Shown: positions 30,391-39,621, counted from the first letter of the stretch. The stretch is 64,000 nucleotides of DNA from JABFRZ01 sp964631945 (GCA_964631945.1 CAZWAY010000011.1:36195-100194); one strand, 5' to 3'. Notes: generated from the sequence alone by a model not told the origin. A program made the numbers and translations.

Positions 30391-32801
30391 TCGCCGCCGC
30401 CCCCGTAGCCGAGCTCCTCGAGTTCGGACAGCGTGCTCGCGTCCACGCCGCCCTGCCCGAGCGCCCCCAGCGAGGCTCCGAGTTCCTCCAGCGCGCGGCG
30501 CTGGCGCGTGAGCGCGTCCTGGCCCGCGCCGAGACGCGCGTCCGCCTGGCCCGCGAGGTCGCGTTGCTCGCGCGGATCCAGCGCGAGCTCGTAGCGCTCC
30601 CACGCGCGTTCGTTCGGGAACAGCAGCCCCGCCGTGGGCGGTCCATGGATCGTCTTCTGCCCGTTCTCCTCGCGCAACGCGTACTTGTGTGCGCGGTCGT
30701 CGACCTCGCTCCAGATCGCCCGCGCGGGCCACTGCGGGCCCGTCAGATCCACGCCCTGCATGTGCGCGTCGCGCGCGAACCCCAGGCGTGCGAGCAGCGT
30801 CGGTGCCACGTCCACGAGCATCGTCGGACGCGCGCACACCCCCGGCTGGATCCCCGGCCCCGCCAGGATCAGGGGGACGCCGAGCAGCTCCTCGTACAGC
30901 GTGCGCCCGTGCTGCAGCGCGCCGTGCTCGAAGAATTCTTCGCCGTGGTCGGAGGTCACCACGATCAGCGTGTCGTCGAGCACGCCGAGCTCGGCCATGC
31001 GCGCGAGCAGTTCGCCCAGGCGCTCGTCGGCGTAGCGTAGCGCCGCGTCGTACAGGTGCACGACGTGCGCGCGCATCTCGGGCGTGAAGGCCGCCGCCTC
31101 GGCGGCCGTGCGCGTGCGCAGGGCCGGCAGCGACGGGCGCGTGCAGCCGAGTTCGTCGCAGCGGAGCGTGCGCTCGGGCGTGTCGTAGTCGTGCACCGTG
31201 TAGGTGTGCAGGAACAGGAAGAAGCGTTCGCGCGCGTGCGCGGCGAGCCAGCGCTCGACGCCCGCGAAGCCGTGCTGGTCCAGCAGGCGCTCGGCCAGGG
31301 CCGGCCCGAGGCGGCGCGCGAGGCTGCGCTGGTAGTGCGAGCCGCGCTCGCGGATGGGATCGATCTGGGCGAAGCCCTCGAAGCCCCGATCCAGGCCGAA
31401 GTCGGCGTTCACGAAGCCGCCGGCCGTGAAGGCCTGGGTGGCGAAGCCCGCGCGTCCGAGGACCTCCGCCAGGCTGGTCGAACGCCGCGCCGCCAGGGTG
31501 CGCCCGCGCGTCACGACCCCGTGCACCGAGGGGAACTGCCCGCTCAGCAGGGTCGCGTGCGCGGGCAAGGTATAGGGCGCCTGCGAGCTCGCGTCGCGGC
31601 ACACCAGACCGCGCGCCGCGAGGCGGTCGAGGGTGGGGGTCGTGCCGTGCGGGTAGCCGTAGGCGCCGACGTGGTCGGCGCGCAGCGTGTCGAGCGAGAC
31701 GAGCAGCACGTTCGGACCGGCCGCGCGCGGCGCGTCCGTGCGCACCAGCGGGGCGCCGAGCACCAGCGCGGCGTCGCCGGTGAGCTCGAATTCGAGCACG
31801 CGCGTCGCCTCGGCCAGGGCCAGCTCGAGAGGCGCGAAGGCGCCCTCGGCGGCCAGGCCGTGCGCCTCGAAGGCGCGCGCCAGGAGCTCGCGGCCGTCGG
31901 CGCGCACGCGCAGCTCGGCCGTGCCGTCCAGGCCCTCCAGCAGGGTCGGCCGCCAGGCGCCCGCGCCGCACACGAGGCGGGCGCCCGGTGCCAGGCGCGG
32001 CAGCTCGAAGCGCAGGCGGTCGCCCGGCACGAGCACGATCGAGGGCCGGTGCTCGCCGCCGAGCAGCGCGCTGACGCGCCTGGCACGTTGCCACTCGAAC
32101 TCGGGCGGATCGACGTCGAGACGCTCGTGCGTCTCGCGTTCGAGGGCCTCGTGCCACAGCGTGGCCAGCGGGCGTGCCTCGAGCACGAGGCGCGCGAAGT
32201 CCACGCTGCCCGCGCGCACGCTCTCCTGCCCGGCCAGCGAGCACACCAGGTTCAGGCTGTGGGTGCGCGGCGTGGTCACGAACACGATGCGTTGCGTCTG
32301 CCAGCCGGCGAGGCCGGCGACGCTGGTGCTGTTGCGGCTCCGGGTGAGCAGCGGCGTGTCCGTGCTCAGGAGTTCGGCGAAGGGCGCGGCCGCGCTGGCC
32401 TCGCCCAGCCACAGGCTCGCGCCGCGGAAGGCGGGCGTGTCGCTCTCGATCCCGTTCGCGCGCAGCTCGCCCGAGAGCACGTAGCAGGTGCCGGGCTCGA
32501 CCGGGATCTCCAGGTGCAGGCCGCCGTGGACGCCGTCCAGGCGCAGGAAGCTCCGCTCCGGCTCGCGCTCGATGCGCGCGTGGAGCTCGGCCGGACCGCG
32601 GCCGGGCCAGGCCACCGGAGCCCAGCCCTCCAGCCCGCCCTCGAAGCGGGTCGCGAACACCTGGCGGGGTGCGGCGGGCGCCGGGGCCTGGACGAGCTCG
32701 GCGGCGTGGTCCCACAGGCGCAAGCGTGCGCGCGGCTCGTCCCGCGTTCCGCAGGCGAGCAGCGTGGAGGCGCAGGCGCCGACGAGCAGGCGGGTCCACA
32801 T
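30387..32801 (-). CDS. sulfatase-fold lipoprotein hydrolase, no formylglycine Cys
   Basis: 804 residues. A lipoprotein signal (MWTRLLVGACASTLLAC) is followed by about 350 residues of beta-rich sequence resembling carbohydrate-binding modules. An alkaline-phosphatase-superfamily domain then starts PNVLLVSLDTLRADHVGAYGY (metal Asp) and includes IVVTSDHGEEFFEHG (metal Asp/His). The motif that carries the formylglycine Cys/Ser in true sulfatases (C/S-x-P-x-R) reads YTLPAHATLLSG here, so Thr is the likely nucleophile. Phosphodiesterase or transferase activity is then as likely as sulfate ester cleavage. It is the last gene of a four-gene surface-polysaccharide-like cluster and probably sits on the outer face of a membrane. 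Confidence 0.82.
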   Translation of the reverse strand: MWTRLLVGACASTLLACGTRDEPRARLRLWDHAAELVQAPAPAAPRQVFATRFEGGLEGWAPVAWPGRGPAELHARIEREPERSFLRLDGVHGGLHLEIPVEPGTCYVLSGELRANGIESDTPAFRGASLWLGEASAAAPFAELLSTDTPLLTRSRNSTSVAGLAGWQTQRIVFVTTPRTHSLNLVCSLAGQESVRAGSVDFARLVLEARPLATLWHEALERETHERLDVDPPEFEWQRARRVSALLGGEHRPSIVLVPGDRLRFELPRLAPGARLVCGAGAWRPTLLEGLDGTAELRVRADGRELLARAFEAHGLAAEGAFAPLELALAEATRVLEFELTGDAALVLGAPLVRTDAPRAAGPNVLLVSLDTLRADHVGAYGYPHGTTPTLDRLAARGLVCRDASSQAPYTLPAHATLLSGQFPSVHGVVTRGRTLAARRSTSLAEVLGRAGFATQAFTAGGFVNADFGLDRGFEGFAQIDPIRERGSHYQRSLARRLGPALAERLLDQHGFAGVERWLAAHARERFFLFLHTYTVHDYDTPERTLRCDELGCTRPSLPALRTRTAAEAAAFTPEMRAHVVHLYDAALRYADERLGELLARMAELGVLDDTLIVVTSDHGEEFFEHGALQHGRTLYEELLGVPLILAGPGIQPGVCARPTMLVDVAPTLLARLGFARDAHMQGVDLTGPQWPARAIWSEVDDRAHKYALREENGQKTIHGPPTAGLLFPNERAWERYELALDPREQRDLAGQADARLGAGQDALTRQRRALEELGASLGALGQGGVDASTLSELEELGYGGGGD

Positions 32802-32853
32802 CGGGAACGCGAGCCTACCCTCGCGTCGTTCCGCGCACACGCGCCCGCGCGGC

Positions 32854-33882
32854 TCACACGCCACGGCGGATGCGGCGGTCGGCCCAGGCCCAGAAGCGGC
32901 TCTGCGAGGTCTTCCAGTGGCTGCGCGCCCCGAGGAACTGGGCCGCGCCCTCGGCATAGCTGTAGGGGATCGCGTACAGGCTCCACCAGCGCTTCTCGGC
33001 GCGCGTCAGCGGCTGGGCCTCGAGCAGTTCGCGATAGAAACGCTGCTGGCCCTTGGCGCCGTGCCACACCGCGCGCCAGTTGCGCACCTGGAACAGCTCG
33101 AACAGCTCGAACAGGTTGCGGTGGTCGCAGTAGAGACGCTTGAACTCGCGCACGATGTCGATGCGGTGGCTGTGCTCGACGCGCGCGCTCGGCTCGTAGG
33201 CCAGCGCGCCGCCCGCCAGCAGGATCGCCCGACCCCAGGCCACGTCCTCGCCGAAGCTGCGGGCCGGGAAGGGCTGGCGCTCCCAGCTCGTCCGGCGCAC
33301 GGCCGAGGCCACGTTGTCGAACACGCACGAGAAGTAGCGCTCGAGCGGCGGGAGGGACTCGAAGAGCCGGCGCGAGCCCGCGGGATCGCCCGGCACCAGG
33401 ACCTGCAGGCTGGGCTCGCTGCGTGACGCGCTCCAACGCCGCAGGCGCTCGGCCAGGAGCGGGTCGCAGTCCGGGCGCGGATACTGGCGCGCATAGGCGC
33501 CGTCCACGCGCGGGTTGGCGAAGGGCTTGGCGAGCGAGCGCAGGTAGTCGCCGCCCATTGGCAGCGCGTCCTGCGTGAGCAGCGCCACGATCTCGCCGTG
33601 CGTGAGCGCGATCGCGCGGTTGCGGGAGGCGCCGTGGTTGAACTCGCTCTGCGGGATGCTCTCGACCCGCGCGCCGGCCGCGCGCGCGGCCTCGGGCGTG
33701 CCGTCGCGCGAGCCCGAGTCGAGCACCACCAGCTCGTGCTCGAGGTCCTGCGAGGCCAGCGCCAGCAAGAGCTCGCGGAAGCGCGCGCCGCCGTTCCAGG
33801 TCGGGACCACGACCGACAGCGCGCGCGCTTCGGCGCGGATGGCACTCGGCCGTGTGCTCTCCTGAGCGGGCCCCAAGCTCAA
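32854..33882 (-). CDS. family 2 glycosyltransferase
   Basis: 342 residues from a TTG whose bases overlap the TGA of the upstream flavoprotein gene (TTGA), giving tight coupling; no ATG exists near the domain start. GT-A fold features: LSVVVPTWNGGARFRELL, LVVLDSGSRDGTPEAA (DxD-like region), FNHGASRNRAIALTHGEIV and LLTQDALPMGGDYL. Then come a conserved SFGEDVAWGRAILLAGG and a C-terminal segment common in rhamnosyltransferase-like enzymes (VEHSHRIDIVREFKRLYCDHRN). It transfers a nucleotide-sugar residue at the inner face of the cytoplasmic membrane. Its neighbour resembles UDP-galactopyranose mutase, so a furanosyl or galactosyl donor is a testable guess. Confidence 0.88.
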   Translation of the reverse strand: MSLGPAQESTRPSAIRAEARALSVVVPTWNGGARFRELLLALASQDLEHELVVLDSGSRDGTPEAARAAGARVESIPQSEFNHGASRNRAIALTHGEIVALLTQDALPMGGDYLRSLAKPFANPRVDGAYARQYPRPDCDPLLAERLRRWSASRSEPSLQVLVPGDPAGSRRLFESLPPLERYFSCVFDNVASAVRRTSWERQPFPARSFGEDVAWGRAILLAGGALAYEPSARVEHSHRIDIVREFKRLYCDHRNLFELFELFQVRNWRAVWHGAKGQQRFYRELLEAQPLTRAEKRWWSLYAIPYSYAEGAAQFLGARSHWKTSQSRFWAWADRRIRRGV

Positions 33883-35207
33883 CCCGTCCGCGCGCGCGCG
33901 AGCAGGCCCTCGGCCACGGCCCGCGCGGCGATCACGCACTGGTCCGAGTTGAAGTAGTCGTAGCGCCCGAAGCGCCCGAGCGGCAGCAGCGCGTTGGCCT
34001 CGCACCACTCCAGCGCGAGCGCACGGCGCGCGAAGAGGTGGTGGTCGTAGACGATGTAGGCGTAGCGGCACACGCTGCGGTCGACGAACAGGACCTCCTC
34101 GCGCCCCAGCAGGCCCGCGCCCTCGACTCCGGCCAGGGCCTCGCGTTCGAGCTCGGGTCCCGGCGGCGGCGCGCCACCCGGGAAGGTGACCTCGAACAGG
34201 AACGAGCTCTTGCCCTCGGGCGCGAGCTCCGGCGAGTAGTTGGACATGTAGGTCACGCGGTTCACCGGGCCCTGCTCGTGGTGCGGGAGGTAGATCCACG
34301 AGAGGTCGGGGTGCGCCGGGCGGTCGAGCGCCACCAGGAAGGTCGCGATCGAGTTGTAGGCCAGCCCGCGCATGGCCGCGGCCGCGTCGGCCGGCATGGC
34401 CTGGACCACGTCCGGCAGCTCGTTGAGCGGCAGGGTGCTCACCACCAGGTCGAAGGCCTCGCCGTTCACGCGCCAGCCGCCGTCGCGGGCGCGCACCAGG
34501 TCCGTGACCGGCGTCGAGAGGCGGATGCGCGCGCCGAGCGTGCTCGCCATGCCGTCGGTGATGGCCTGGAAGCCGCCGCGGCGCGGGTAGTAGAAGATGG
34601 CCTGGTGCGTGTAGCCCTCGGTGCGCACGCCGATCGCGGCCTTGAGCACGTCGTCGATGGGCGCATCCGGCACGCGCCCGGCGACCCAGGCCGAGCTGAT
34701 CTCCTCCAGCGGGCGCTTCCAGATCTTCTCGTTGTAGGGATCCATGAAGTGGCGCGCGATGCCCTCGCCGAAGCGCCAGCGGATCCAGCTCTTGAAGTCG
34801 CCCGGCGCCTGGGTCGCGTGCTTGTCGCGCTGGTGCCAGGCCAGCACGTAGCCCTGCAGGCACTCGAACTTGGCCTGCTCCGGCAGGTCCCCCAGGCCGT
34901 TCTCGAAGGGGTAGTGCACGAAGCGGTTGCCGAAGCGGATCTTGGTGTGCCGATCGCGCTGCACGAAGGCCTGGTCGCCACCGGCGCAGTCCTTCATCCA
35001 CTGCATGACCGCGCGGTCCTTGCTGAACAGGATGTGCCCGCCCGAGACGTCGTAGGTGAAGCCGTCCACGCTCTTGGAGCGGCACAGTCCGCCCACCACC
35101 GCGGCCGCCTCGAACAGCACGAGGTCGGTGAGCGGGAAGCCGCGCTCGCCGAGCGTGCGCGCGAGCGCGAGGCCCGAGACGCCGGCGCCGAGGATGGCGA
35201 TCTTCAA
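33879..35207 (-). CDS. UDP-galactopyranose-mutase-like flavoprotein
   Basis: 442 residues from a TTG. The dinucleotide-binding fold IAILGAGVSGLALARTL is followed by VLFEAAAVVGGLCRS and the mutase-like DVSGGHILFSKDRAVMQWM. Further on it has MDPYNEKIWKRPLEEISSAWVAGRVP and a C-terminal YAYIVYDHHL plus GRFGRYDYFNSDQCVIAARAVAEGL, where FAD recognition ends. This combination is typical of the amine-oxidase/UGM-like FAD family seen in polysaccharide loci. True UGM converts UDP-Galp to UDP-Galf; without the diagnostic arginines checked in a structure, the reaction stays provisional. It overlaps the GT2 gene downstream and follows a sulfatase-fold gene by 23 bp. Confidence 0.8.
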   Translation of the reverse strand: MKIAILGAGVSGLALARTLGERGFPLTDLVLFEAAAVVGGLCRSKSVDGFTYDVSGGHILFSKDRAVMQWMKDCAGGDQAFVQRDRHTKIRFGNRFVHYPFENGLGDLPEQAKFECLQGYVLAWHQRDKHATQAPGDFKSWIRWRFGEGIARHFMDPYNEKIWKRPLEEISSAWVAGRVPDAPIDDVLKAAIGVRTEGYTHQAIFYYPRRGGFQAITDGMASTLGARIRLSTPVTDLVRARDGGWRVNGEAFDLVVSTLPLNELPDVVQAMPADAAAAMRGLAYNSIATFLVALDRPAHPDLSWIYLPHHEQGPVNRVTYMSNYSPELAPEGKSSFLFEVTFPGGAPPPGPELEREALAGVEGAGLLGREEVLFVDRSVCRYAYIVYDHHLFARRALALEWCEANALLPLGRFGRYDYFNSDQCVIAARAVAEGLLARARTG

Positions 35208-35230
35208 GGGAAGGCGGGGGAGAGGGGCGC

Positions 35231-36847
35231 CTACCTTAGGTCGTCGTCCCCGTCGGGGCCAGGCGCGGGCGCCAGGGGGGCGGCCAGCGCCGCGCCGTAG
35301 CCGAGCTGCTCCAGCTCGTGCTCGAGCTCCGCGCCGAGGACCACCGGGGTCGCGGGACGCAGCAGCGAACGGCGCCCGTTTCGGCGCGGTTCCAGCAGGA
35401 GTTCGAGCAGCGGTGCGAACTCCTGCGCCCCGATCGGGTGCGCGAACAGCGCCTCCGGATCGCTCTGCAGCGCGAAGAAGCTGGCCTCCGAGCGCTCCAG
35501 GTCGTGGATCACCTGCCAGCGTCCGGGCCGCAGGAAGGTGCGCATGGCGGGGCTCGAGCGCGGCTCGGGACCCTCGTCGAGGGTCGTCTCGGCCACCAGG
35601 ACGTCGCGCCCGCGCACGCCGCGGAAGAGCGTCGGGAGCAGCGAGCGTCCGTCGAGGTCGTCCGGCACGGGCAGGGCGCACAGCGCGAACAGCGTCGGCA
35701 GCAGGTCCACCATCTCGACCGCCTCGCTCACGCGCGCGGGTTCCAGGCTCCAGCTCTCGGGTAGCTTGAGCACCAGCGGCACGCGCAGCTGCTCGAGGGA
35801 CAGGCCACCGTGTCCGACCTGGCCACGCTCCCCCAGGCTCTCGCCGTGATCCGAGGTCACGACGATCAGGGCGCGCTCGAACAGCCCGCGCGCGCGCAGA
35901 CCGTCGAACAGCCGCCCGAGCTCGGCATCGGCCGCCAGGATGGCGCCATCGTAGTGGTCGCGGAGCGCGGTCGCGTCGGCCGGGTGCAGCTCCACGTCGT
36001 GGGGCGTGCGCTGGCCGCAGATCTCGGCCAGGGCGTGGTGGCCCGCGTGCTCGGGGCAGTAGACGCTGTCGAAGGGTTCGGGCGCGACGTAGGGGCAAGC
36101 CAGGTCGGCGCTGTTCAGGAACAGGAAGGCCGGGTGCGCACCGTGGTTCTCGAGCCAGGCCAGCGCGCGCGGCACCGCGGCGGCCAGCCCGCCACCGGCG
36201 TCGTCGAAGACCTCGAAGCCGTGCTCGAAGCCGGCTGCGCGACCCATCCACGGGCCCTCGGTGAAGCCCGCGGTGCGGAAGCCGCGCTCGCGGAAGCCGG
36301 CCGCCAGCGTGCCCTCGACCCCGCTGAAGGTGTCCACCAGGTAGGGGCGGGCATCGTGCAGGCTGGAGAGCTCGAGCAGGTCCGCGCCGGTGCGCTCGAA
36401 CATCAACGTGGCCGGGTACTTGCCCGTGAAGATCGACTTGTGCGAGGTGAGCGTGTGGCCCGCCTGCGCCAGGACGCTCTCGAACACCACCCCGGCTTCC
36501 CCCAGGGCGCGCAGGTTCGGTGCGGTCTCGCGCGCGTAGTCGTACAGGTCCAGGTGGTCGGCGCGCAGGCCGTCGAGCGAGATCACCAGCACCAGCTCGG
36601 GCCGTGGACGCGAGCGCGAGGGCACGCCGCTCCGGGCGCGGGTCGGGGCGGCCTGCAGGGATTCGTCCTGGAGCTCGACCAGCGCGCGCGAGAGATCGCT
36701 CGAGCGTCGCAGGAAGGCCACCGAGGCGAGGGTCACCACGGCGCACAGAGACAGCGCGACCAGCGCCTCGAGCGAGGTCGAGTGCCGATCGTTCGTCTCG
36801 GGGACCGTGGGGGGGTCCTCGCCGCGCGCACGGATCGCGCGGAACAT
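35231..36847 (-). CDS. membrane-anchored sulfatase-fold enzyme
   Basis: 538 residues. A cytoplasmic N-terminus and one hydrophobic segment (ALVALSLCAVVTLASVAFL, residues about 30-48) anchor it. The alkaline-phosphatase-superfamily domain follows: LVLVISLDGLRADHLDLYDYA and IVVTSDHGESLGERGQVGHGG provide metal ligands. The position of the formylglycine motif reads GHTLTSHKSIFTG, lacking both the Cys/Ser and the Pro of C-x-P-x-R. So, like its cluster mate at 30387-32801, it is unlikely to be an FGly-dependent sulfatase; a Thr nucleophile fits a phosphoglycerol or phosphoethanolamine transferase/phosphodiesterase. First gene of the four-gene minus-strand surface cluster; divergent from a GNAT gene 78 bp away. 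Confidence 0.8.
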   Translation of the reverse strand: MFRAIRARGEDPPTVPETNDRHSTSLEALVALSLCAVVTLASVAFLRRSSDLSRALVELQDESLQAAPTRARSGVPSRSRPRPELVLVISLDGLRADHLDLYDYARETAPNLRALGEAGVVFESVLAQAGHTLTSHKSIFTGKYPATLMFERTGADLLELSSLHDARPYLVDTFSGVEGTLAAGFRERGFRTAGFTEGPWMGRAAGFEHGFEVFDDAGGGLAAAVPRALAWLENHGAHPAFLFLNSADLACPYVAPEPFDSVYCPEHAGHHALAEICGQRTPHDVELHPADATALRDHYDGAILAADAELGRLFDGLRARGLFERALIVVTSDHGESLGERGQVGHGGLSLEQLRVPLVLKLPESWSLEPARVSEAVEMVDLLPTLFALCALPVPDDLDGRSLLPTLFRGVRGRDVLVAETTLDEGPEPRSSPAMRTFLRPGRWQVIHDLERSEASFFALQSDPEALFAHPIGAQEFAPLLELLLEPRRNGRRSLLRPATPVVLGAELEHELEQLGYGAALAAPLAPAPGPDGDDDLR

Positions 36848-36925
36848 CGCGCTCCGCTTTCGGCTGGCGGGTGTGTGCTGCCTGAACGTGCGCGGGCGCT
36901 CTTGCGCTATCCTTGCGCGCTCCCC

Positions 36926-37396
36926 ATGGGAATCGCTTTCCGTCGCGCGCGCCCCGAGGACGCGTCGGGCCTGCTCGGCCTGGTGGAGGAGCTCGGCTAT
37001 CCCGCGACGCCGCAGGCCCTGGGCGCGCGCCTGGCCCGCTTGCTGGCCGAGGGGGATCAAGCCGTGTTCGTGGCCGAGCCCGCGCCCGGCGAGCGCGAGG
37101 CGGCCCCGGCGGGGAGCGGCGGCGAACTCCTGGGGTGGGTGCACGTGCAGGAGTTCCTGTCGCTGGCGGCGGACCCGACCGGGCTGGTGACCGGCCTGGT
37201 GGTCGCGCGCGAGCAGCGCGGCCGGGGCCTCGGGCGCGGCCTGATGGAGGCGGCCGAGGGCTGGGCGCGCGCGCGCGGGCTCGCCTCGATGCGCCTGCGC
37301 GCGCGCGTGGCCCGCGGCGAGGCGCACGCCTTCTACCGGCACCTCGGCTACACGCTGGCGAAGAAGCAGCTGCAGTTCCGCAAGTCGCTCGCCTGA
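36926..37396 (+). CDS. GNAT family N-acetyltransferase
   Basis: 156 residues. GNAT fold: IAFRRARPEDASGLLGLVEELG at the start, VTGLVVAREQRGRGLGRGLMEAAEGWARARG with the acetyl-CoA pyrophosphate loop (Q-R-G-R-G-L-G), and AHAFYRHLGYTLAKKQLQF at the end. It transfers an acyl group from acyl-CoA to an amine; the acceptor is unknown. Single gene, divergent from the sulfatase-fold gene and convergent with the RNase HII-like gene. Confidence 0.88.
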   Translation: MGIAFRRARPEDASGLLGLVEELGYPATPQALGARLARLLAEGDQAVFVAEPAPGEREAAPAGSGGELLGWVHVQEFLSLAADPTGLVTGLVVAREQRGRGLGRGLMEAAEGWARARGLASMRLRARVARGEAHAFYRHLGYTLAKKQLQFRKSLA

Positions 37397-37408
37397 GCGC
37401 CGACGCGC

Positions 37409-38380
37409 TCAGCGCGCGCGCACCAGCTGCGTGCGGGCCAGGCCGCTGCGCTCGAGCGCGAGGCTCGCGTCGCTCAGCCAGCGCGAGCCGTCGCCGCGAT
37501 AGCCCGCGGTGGGGGTGAGGCCCGGCTGGAGGCGCGCGAAGTAGGCGTTGAAGGCGTGCATCTCGAGCTCGCGCGCGTACTTCGCCAGGCACGAGGCCAG
37601 CGCCACCTCGAAGCAGCTCCGGTCGGCCTGCACGCGGAACTCGAGCTGCATCGTCCCGCTCCCGTCCCGCGCGCTCAGGGAGTAGGCCGAGCGCCCCGGG
37701 CTCTCGGCCACCAGCGCGACCTGCGCCTCGGGGAAAGCGCGCGCGAGCAGTGGGCCGTAGCGCCGGCGTCCGCCCAGCATGTCGACCGTGGCGCGCACGG
37801 GGGCGCGCAGGCGCGCGGCCCAGGCATGGTGCAGGACCTCGTCCACCTTGTTCCAGACCGAGGTGGCCTTGTTGCCGGTCTGCTCGAAGGAGGCGTTGAG
37901 CTCGGCCGCCGGGACCAGGCGCACGCCCGCGTCGAGCAGCGTGATGCGCGCCCGCGCCAGGGCGCGCGCCAGCACGGCCGCGCTCAGTTCGAGCGAGTCC
38001 TCGTCCTGGGTCCAGGGCAGGCGCGGCAGATCCGCGCGCCAGGGCAGGGCGCGCCAGGCTGGCGCGGGCGCGAGCGTGCCGAACAGGAAGCGCTCGGGAT
38101 CGGCCTCGCGCCCGCCGCGCTGCGCCCGGAACGCGAGCGCGGTCGTCTCGAGGCGTTTGGCTCCGCGCGCGCTGCGCTGGAACACCAGCTTCGAGTCGGC
38201 CACGATCACGCGCGCGCGCGCACCGGGCGTCTTCGCCACCGTGCCCCGCAGGCGCTTCCAGGGCTCGCACTCGGCCGCCGGCACCTCGAGCAACGCGTAG
38301 CCGATGGCGAGCGAACCCAGCAGCGGGCCCAGCCCGGCCTCGTCGATGCCGGCGAGCACGAGGCGCTCCGCGCCGCTCAT
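37409..38380 (-). CDS. divergent RNase HII-like protein
   Basis: 323 residues, longer than RNase HII (about 200-260). The beginning LAGIDEAGLGPLLGSLAIGYALL matches the RNase HII active-site motif G-I-D-E-A-G-R-G-P-L-x-G with Asp and Glu, except that Arg is replaced by Leu. VIVADSKLVFQ corresponds to the D-S-K strand. A central Asp in ATVDMLGGRRRYG and a C-terminal CFEVALASCLAKYARELEMH, followed by GYRGDGSRWL, parallel the V-A-A-A-S-I-x-A-K and G-Y-G-T segments. All four acidic ligands appear to have counterparts, but about 90 residues are inserted in the middle. It may process RNA:DNA hybrids with changed specificity or act as a structural paralogue. It follows lgt by 4 bp on the same strand. 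Confidence 0.72.
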   Translation of the reverse strand: MSGAERLVLAGIDEAGLGPLLGSLAIGYALLEVPAAECEPWKRLRGTVAKTPGARARVIVADSKLVFQRSARGAKRLETTALAFRAQRGGREADPERFLFGTLAPAPAWRALPWRADLPRLPWTQDEDSLELSAAVLARALARARITLLDAGVRLVPAAELNASFEQTGNKATSVWNKVDEVLHHAWAARLRAPVRATVDMLGGRRRYGPLLARAFPEAQVALVAESPGRSAYSLSARDGSGTMQLEFRVQADRSCFEVALASCLAKYARELEMHAFNAYFARLQPGLTPTAGYRGDGSRWLSDASLALERSGLARTQLVRAR

Positions 38381-38384
38381 GTCG

Positions 38385-39413
38385 TCAGGCCCGCACGGCC
38401 GTGCTCACGCGCGCGGGCGTGGCGCGCCGGCGCGCGAGCAGCCACAGGCCGAACGCGAACAGCAGCACCGAGACGAGCTGCGAGGTCGAGACCCGCCCGC
38501 CGAACCACACCCCGCGTACCTCGTCGCCGCGGAAGACCTCGATCGCGAAGCGCGAGAGCGCGTACTGCAGCAGCATCAGCGCGGCGGGCACGCCGTAATG
38601 GCGGCGCTTGCGGAGCCACACCCAGCCCACCAGCGCCACCAGGGCCGCGTTCAGGCTCATCCACGGCTGGGTCGCCCACAGGACCTTCCCGGCCAGCTCG
38701 TGATCGAACAGGCTCTCCTTGTTCGCCAGCAGCCATTCGAGGTCGGGCACGCGGATCGTCAGGGGGCCGACCTCGCCACCGTTCCCGAAGGCCAGCGGTC
38801 GCCAGGTGTCGGCCCACGACGCGGGCACCACGCGACCGTAGTCGTCGCCCACCATCAGGCAGCCCATGCGACCGAGCACGAGGCCGACGAAGCCGCACAG
38901 GATCCCGGTGTCGAGTGCGTTCCACGGATTCAGCCCGTGCTTCCTGGCCGCGTACAGCCCGAGCAGGATTCCACCGGCCAGTCCGCCGTACATCACCAGT
39001 CCGCCCTGCCACAGGAACAGGATCGTGAACGGGTCGTGGAGGAAGCGGTAGCCGACGCCCACGCGGCTGGCGACGCGCTGCTCCTCGGGCGAGAGCTCGG
39101 GCAGTGTCACGGGCGCTTGCGTCCGGCTCTCGCCGGCCGCCAGGTGGGCGCGCACGGCAGGGCTGACGTCGGCGCTCAGGTAGCGCGTGCTCTCGACGCC
39201 CACGTACATCAGGCGCGCCCCCACCAGCACACCGACCACGATCCACAGGGCGACCTGCGAGCCGCGCTCGGGATCCTGGCGGGGATCGTCGCCGTGGCGC
39301 GCGAGCAGGCGGCCCCACAGCCAGATCCCGAGCAGGATGCCGCACGCCACCAGCGCCCCGAAGGTGCGCACCGGGAAGCCCAGGCCGGGCACGTGGAACA
39401 GGACCGGGTGCAT
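38385..39413 (-). CDS. lgt: prolipoprotein diacylglyceryl transferase
   Basis: 342 residues with about seven transmembrane segments. Lgt signatures: WQGGLVMYGGLAGGILLGLYA (including the H/Y-G-G-L block) and FVGLVLGRMGCLMVGDDYGR (the G-R-x-G-N/C-x-x-x-G-D-D/E-x-G motif with the essential Arg). The last helices hold the conserved QYALSRFAIEVFRGDE and the usual short tail. It attaches diacylglyceryl to the lipobox Cys at the outer face of the inner membrane, the first step for the many lipoproteins in this window. A periplasmic-looking insertion of about 50 residues (near residues 75-125) is longer than in most homologues. First gene of a pair with the RNase HII-like gene; divergent from the Pus10-like gene. 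Confidence 0.9.
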   Translation of the reverse strand: MHPVLFHVPGLGFPVRTFGALVACGILLGIWLWGRLLARHGDDPRQDPERGSQVALWIVVGVLVGARLMYVGVESTRYLSADVSPAVRAHLAAGESRTQAPVTLPELSPEEQRVASRVGVGYRFLHDPFTILFLWQGGLVMYGGLAGGILLGLYAARKHGLNPWNALDTGILCGFVGLVLGRMGCLMVGDDYGRVVPASWADTWRPLAFGNGGEVGPLTIRVPDLEWLLANKESLFDHELAGKVLWATQPWMSLNAALVALVGWVWLRKRRHYGVPAALMLLQYALSRFAIEVFRGDEVRGVWFGGRVSTSQLVSVLLFAFGLWLLARRRATPARVSTAVRA

Positions 39414-39621
39414 CGCGGGCAGCCAAGCTAGTGTCCTGCGCCCGAAGTTCGTCGGCAAATCCGGGGCCCTCGCCCGCTCTTGGCGGCGCCACCCGCGCCG
39501 CCCCGGCCGAGCTTCCCGGCCGTCGCAGGCGACGCTATCTTCTCTGCCCCGCACCGTCGGCACCCCGGGCCGGCACGAACGTTCGACTCGTTCCGGGAGC
39601 TTCGCTCCCGAGGTTCTGACG

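Noticed and set aside
28273..32799. Long minus-strand frame across glyQS and the sulfatase-fold gene
   Set aside because: It runs antisense to glyQS and out of frame with the sulfatase gene, without protein motifs.
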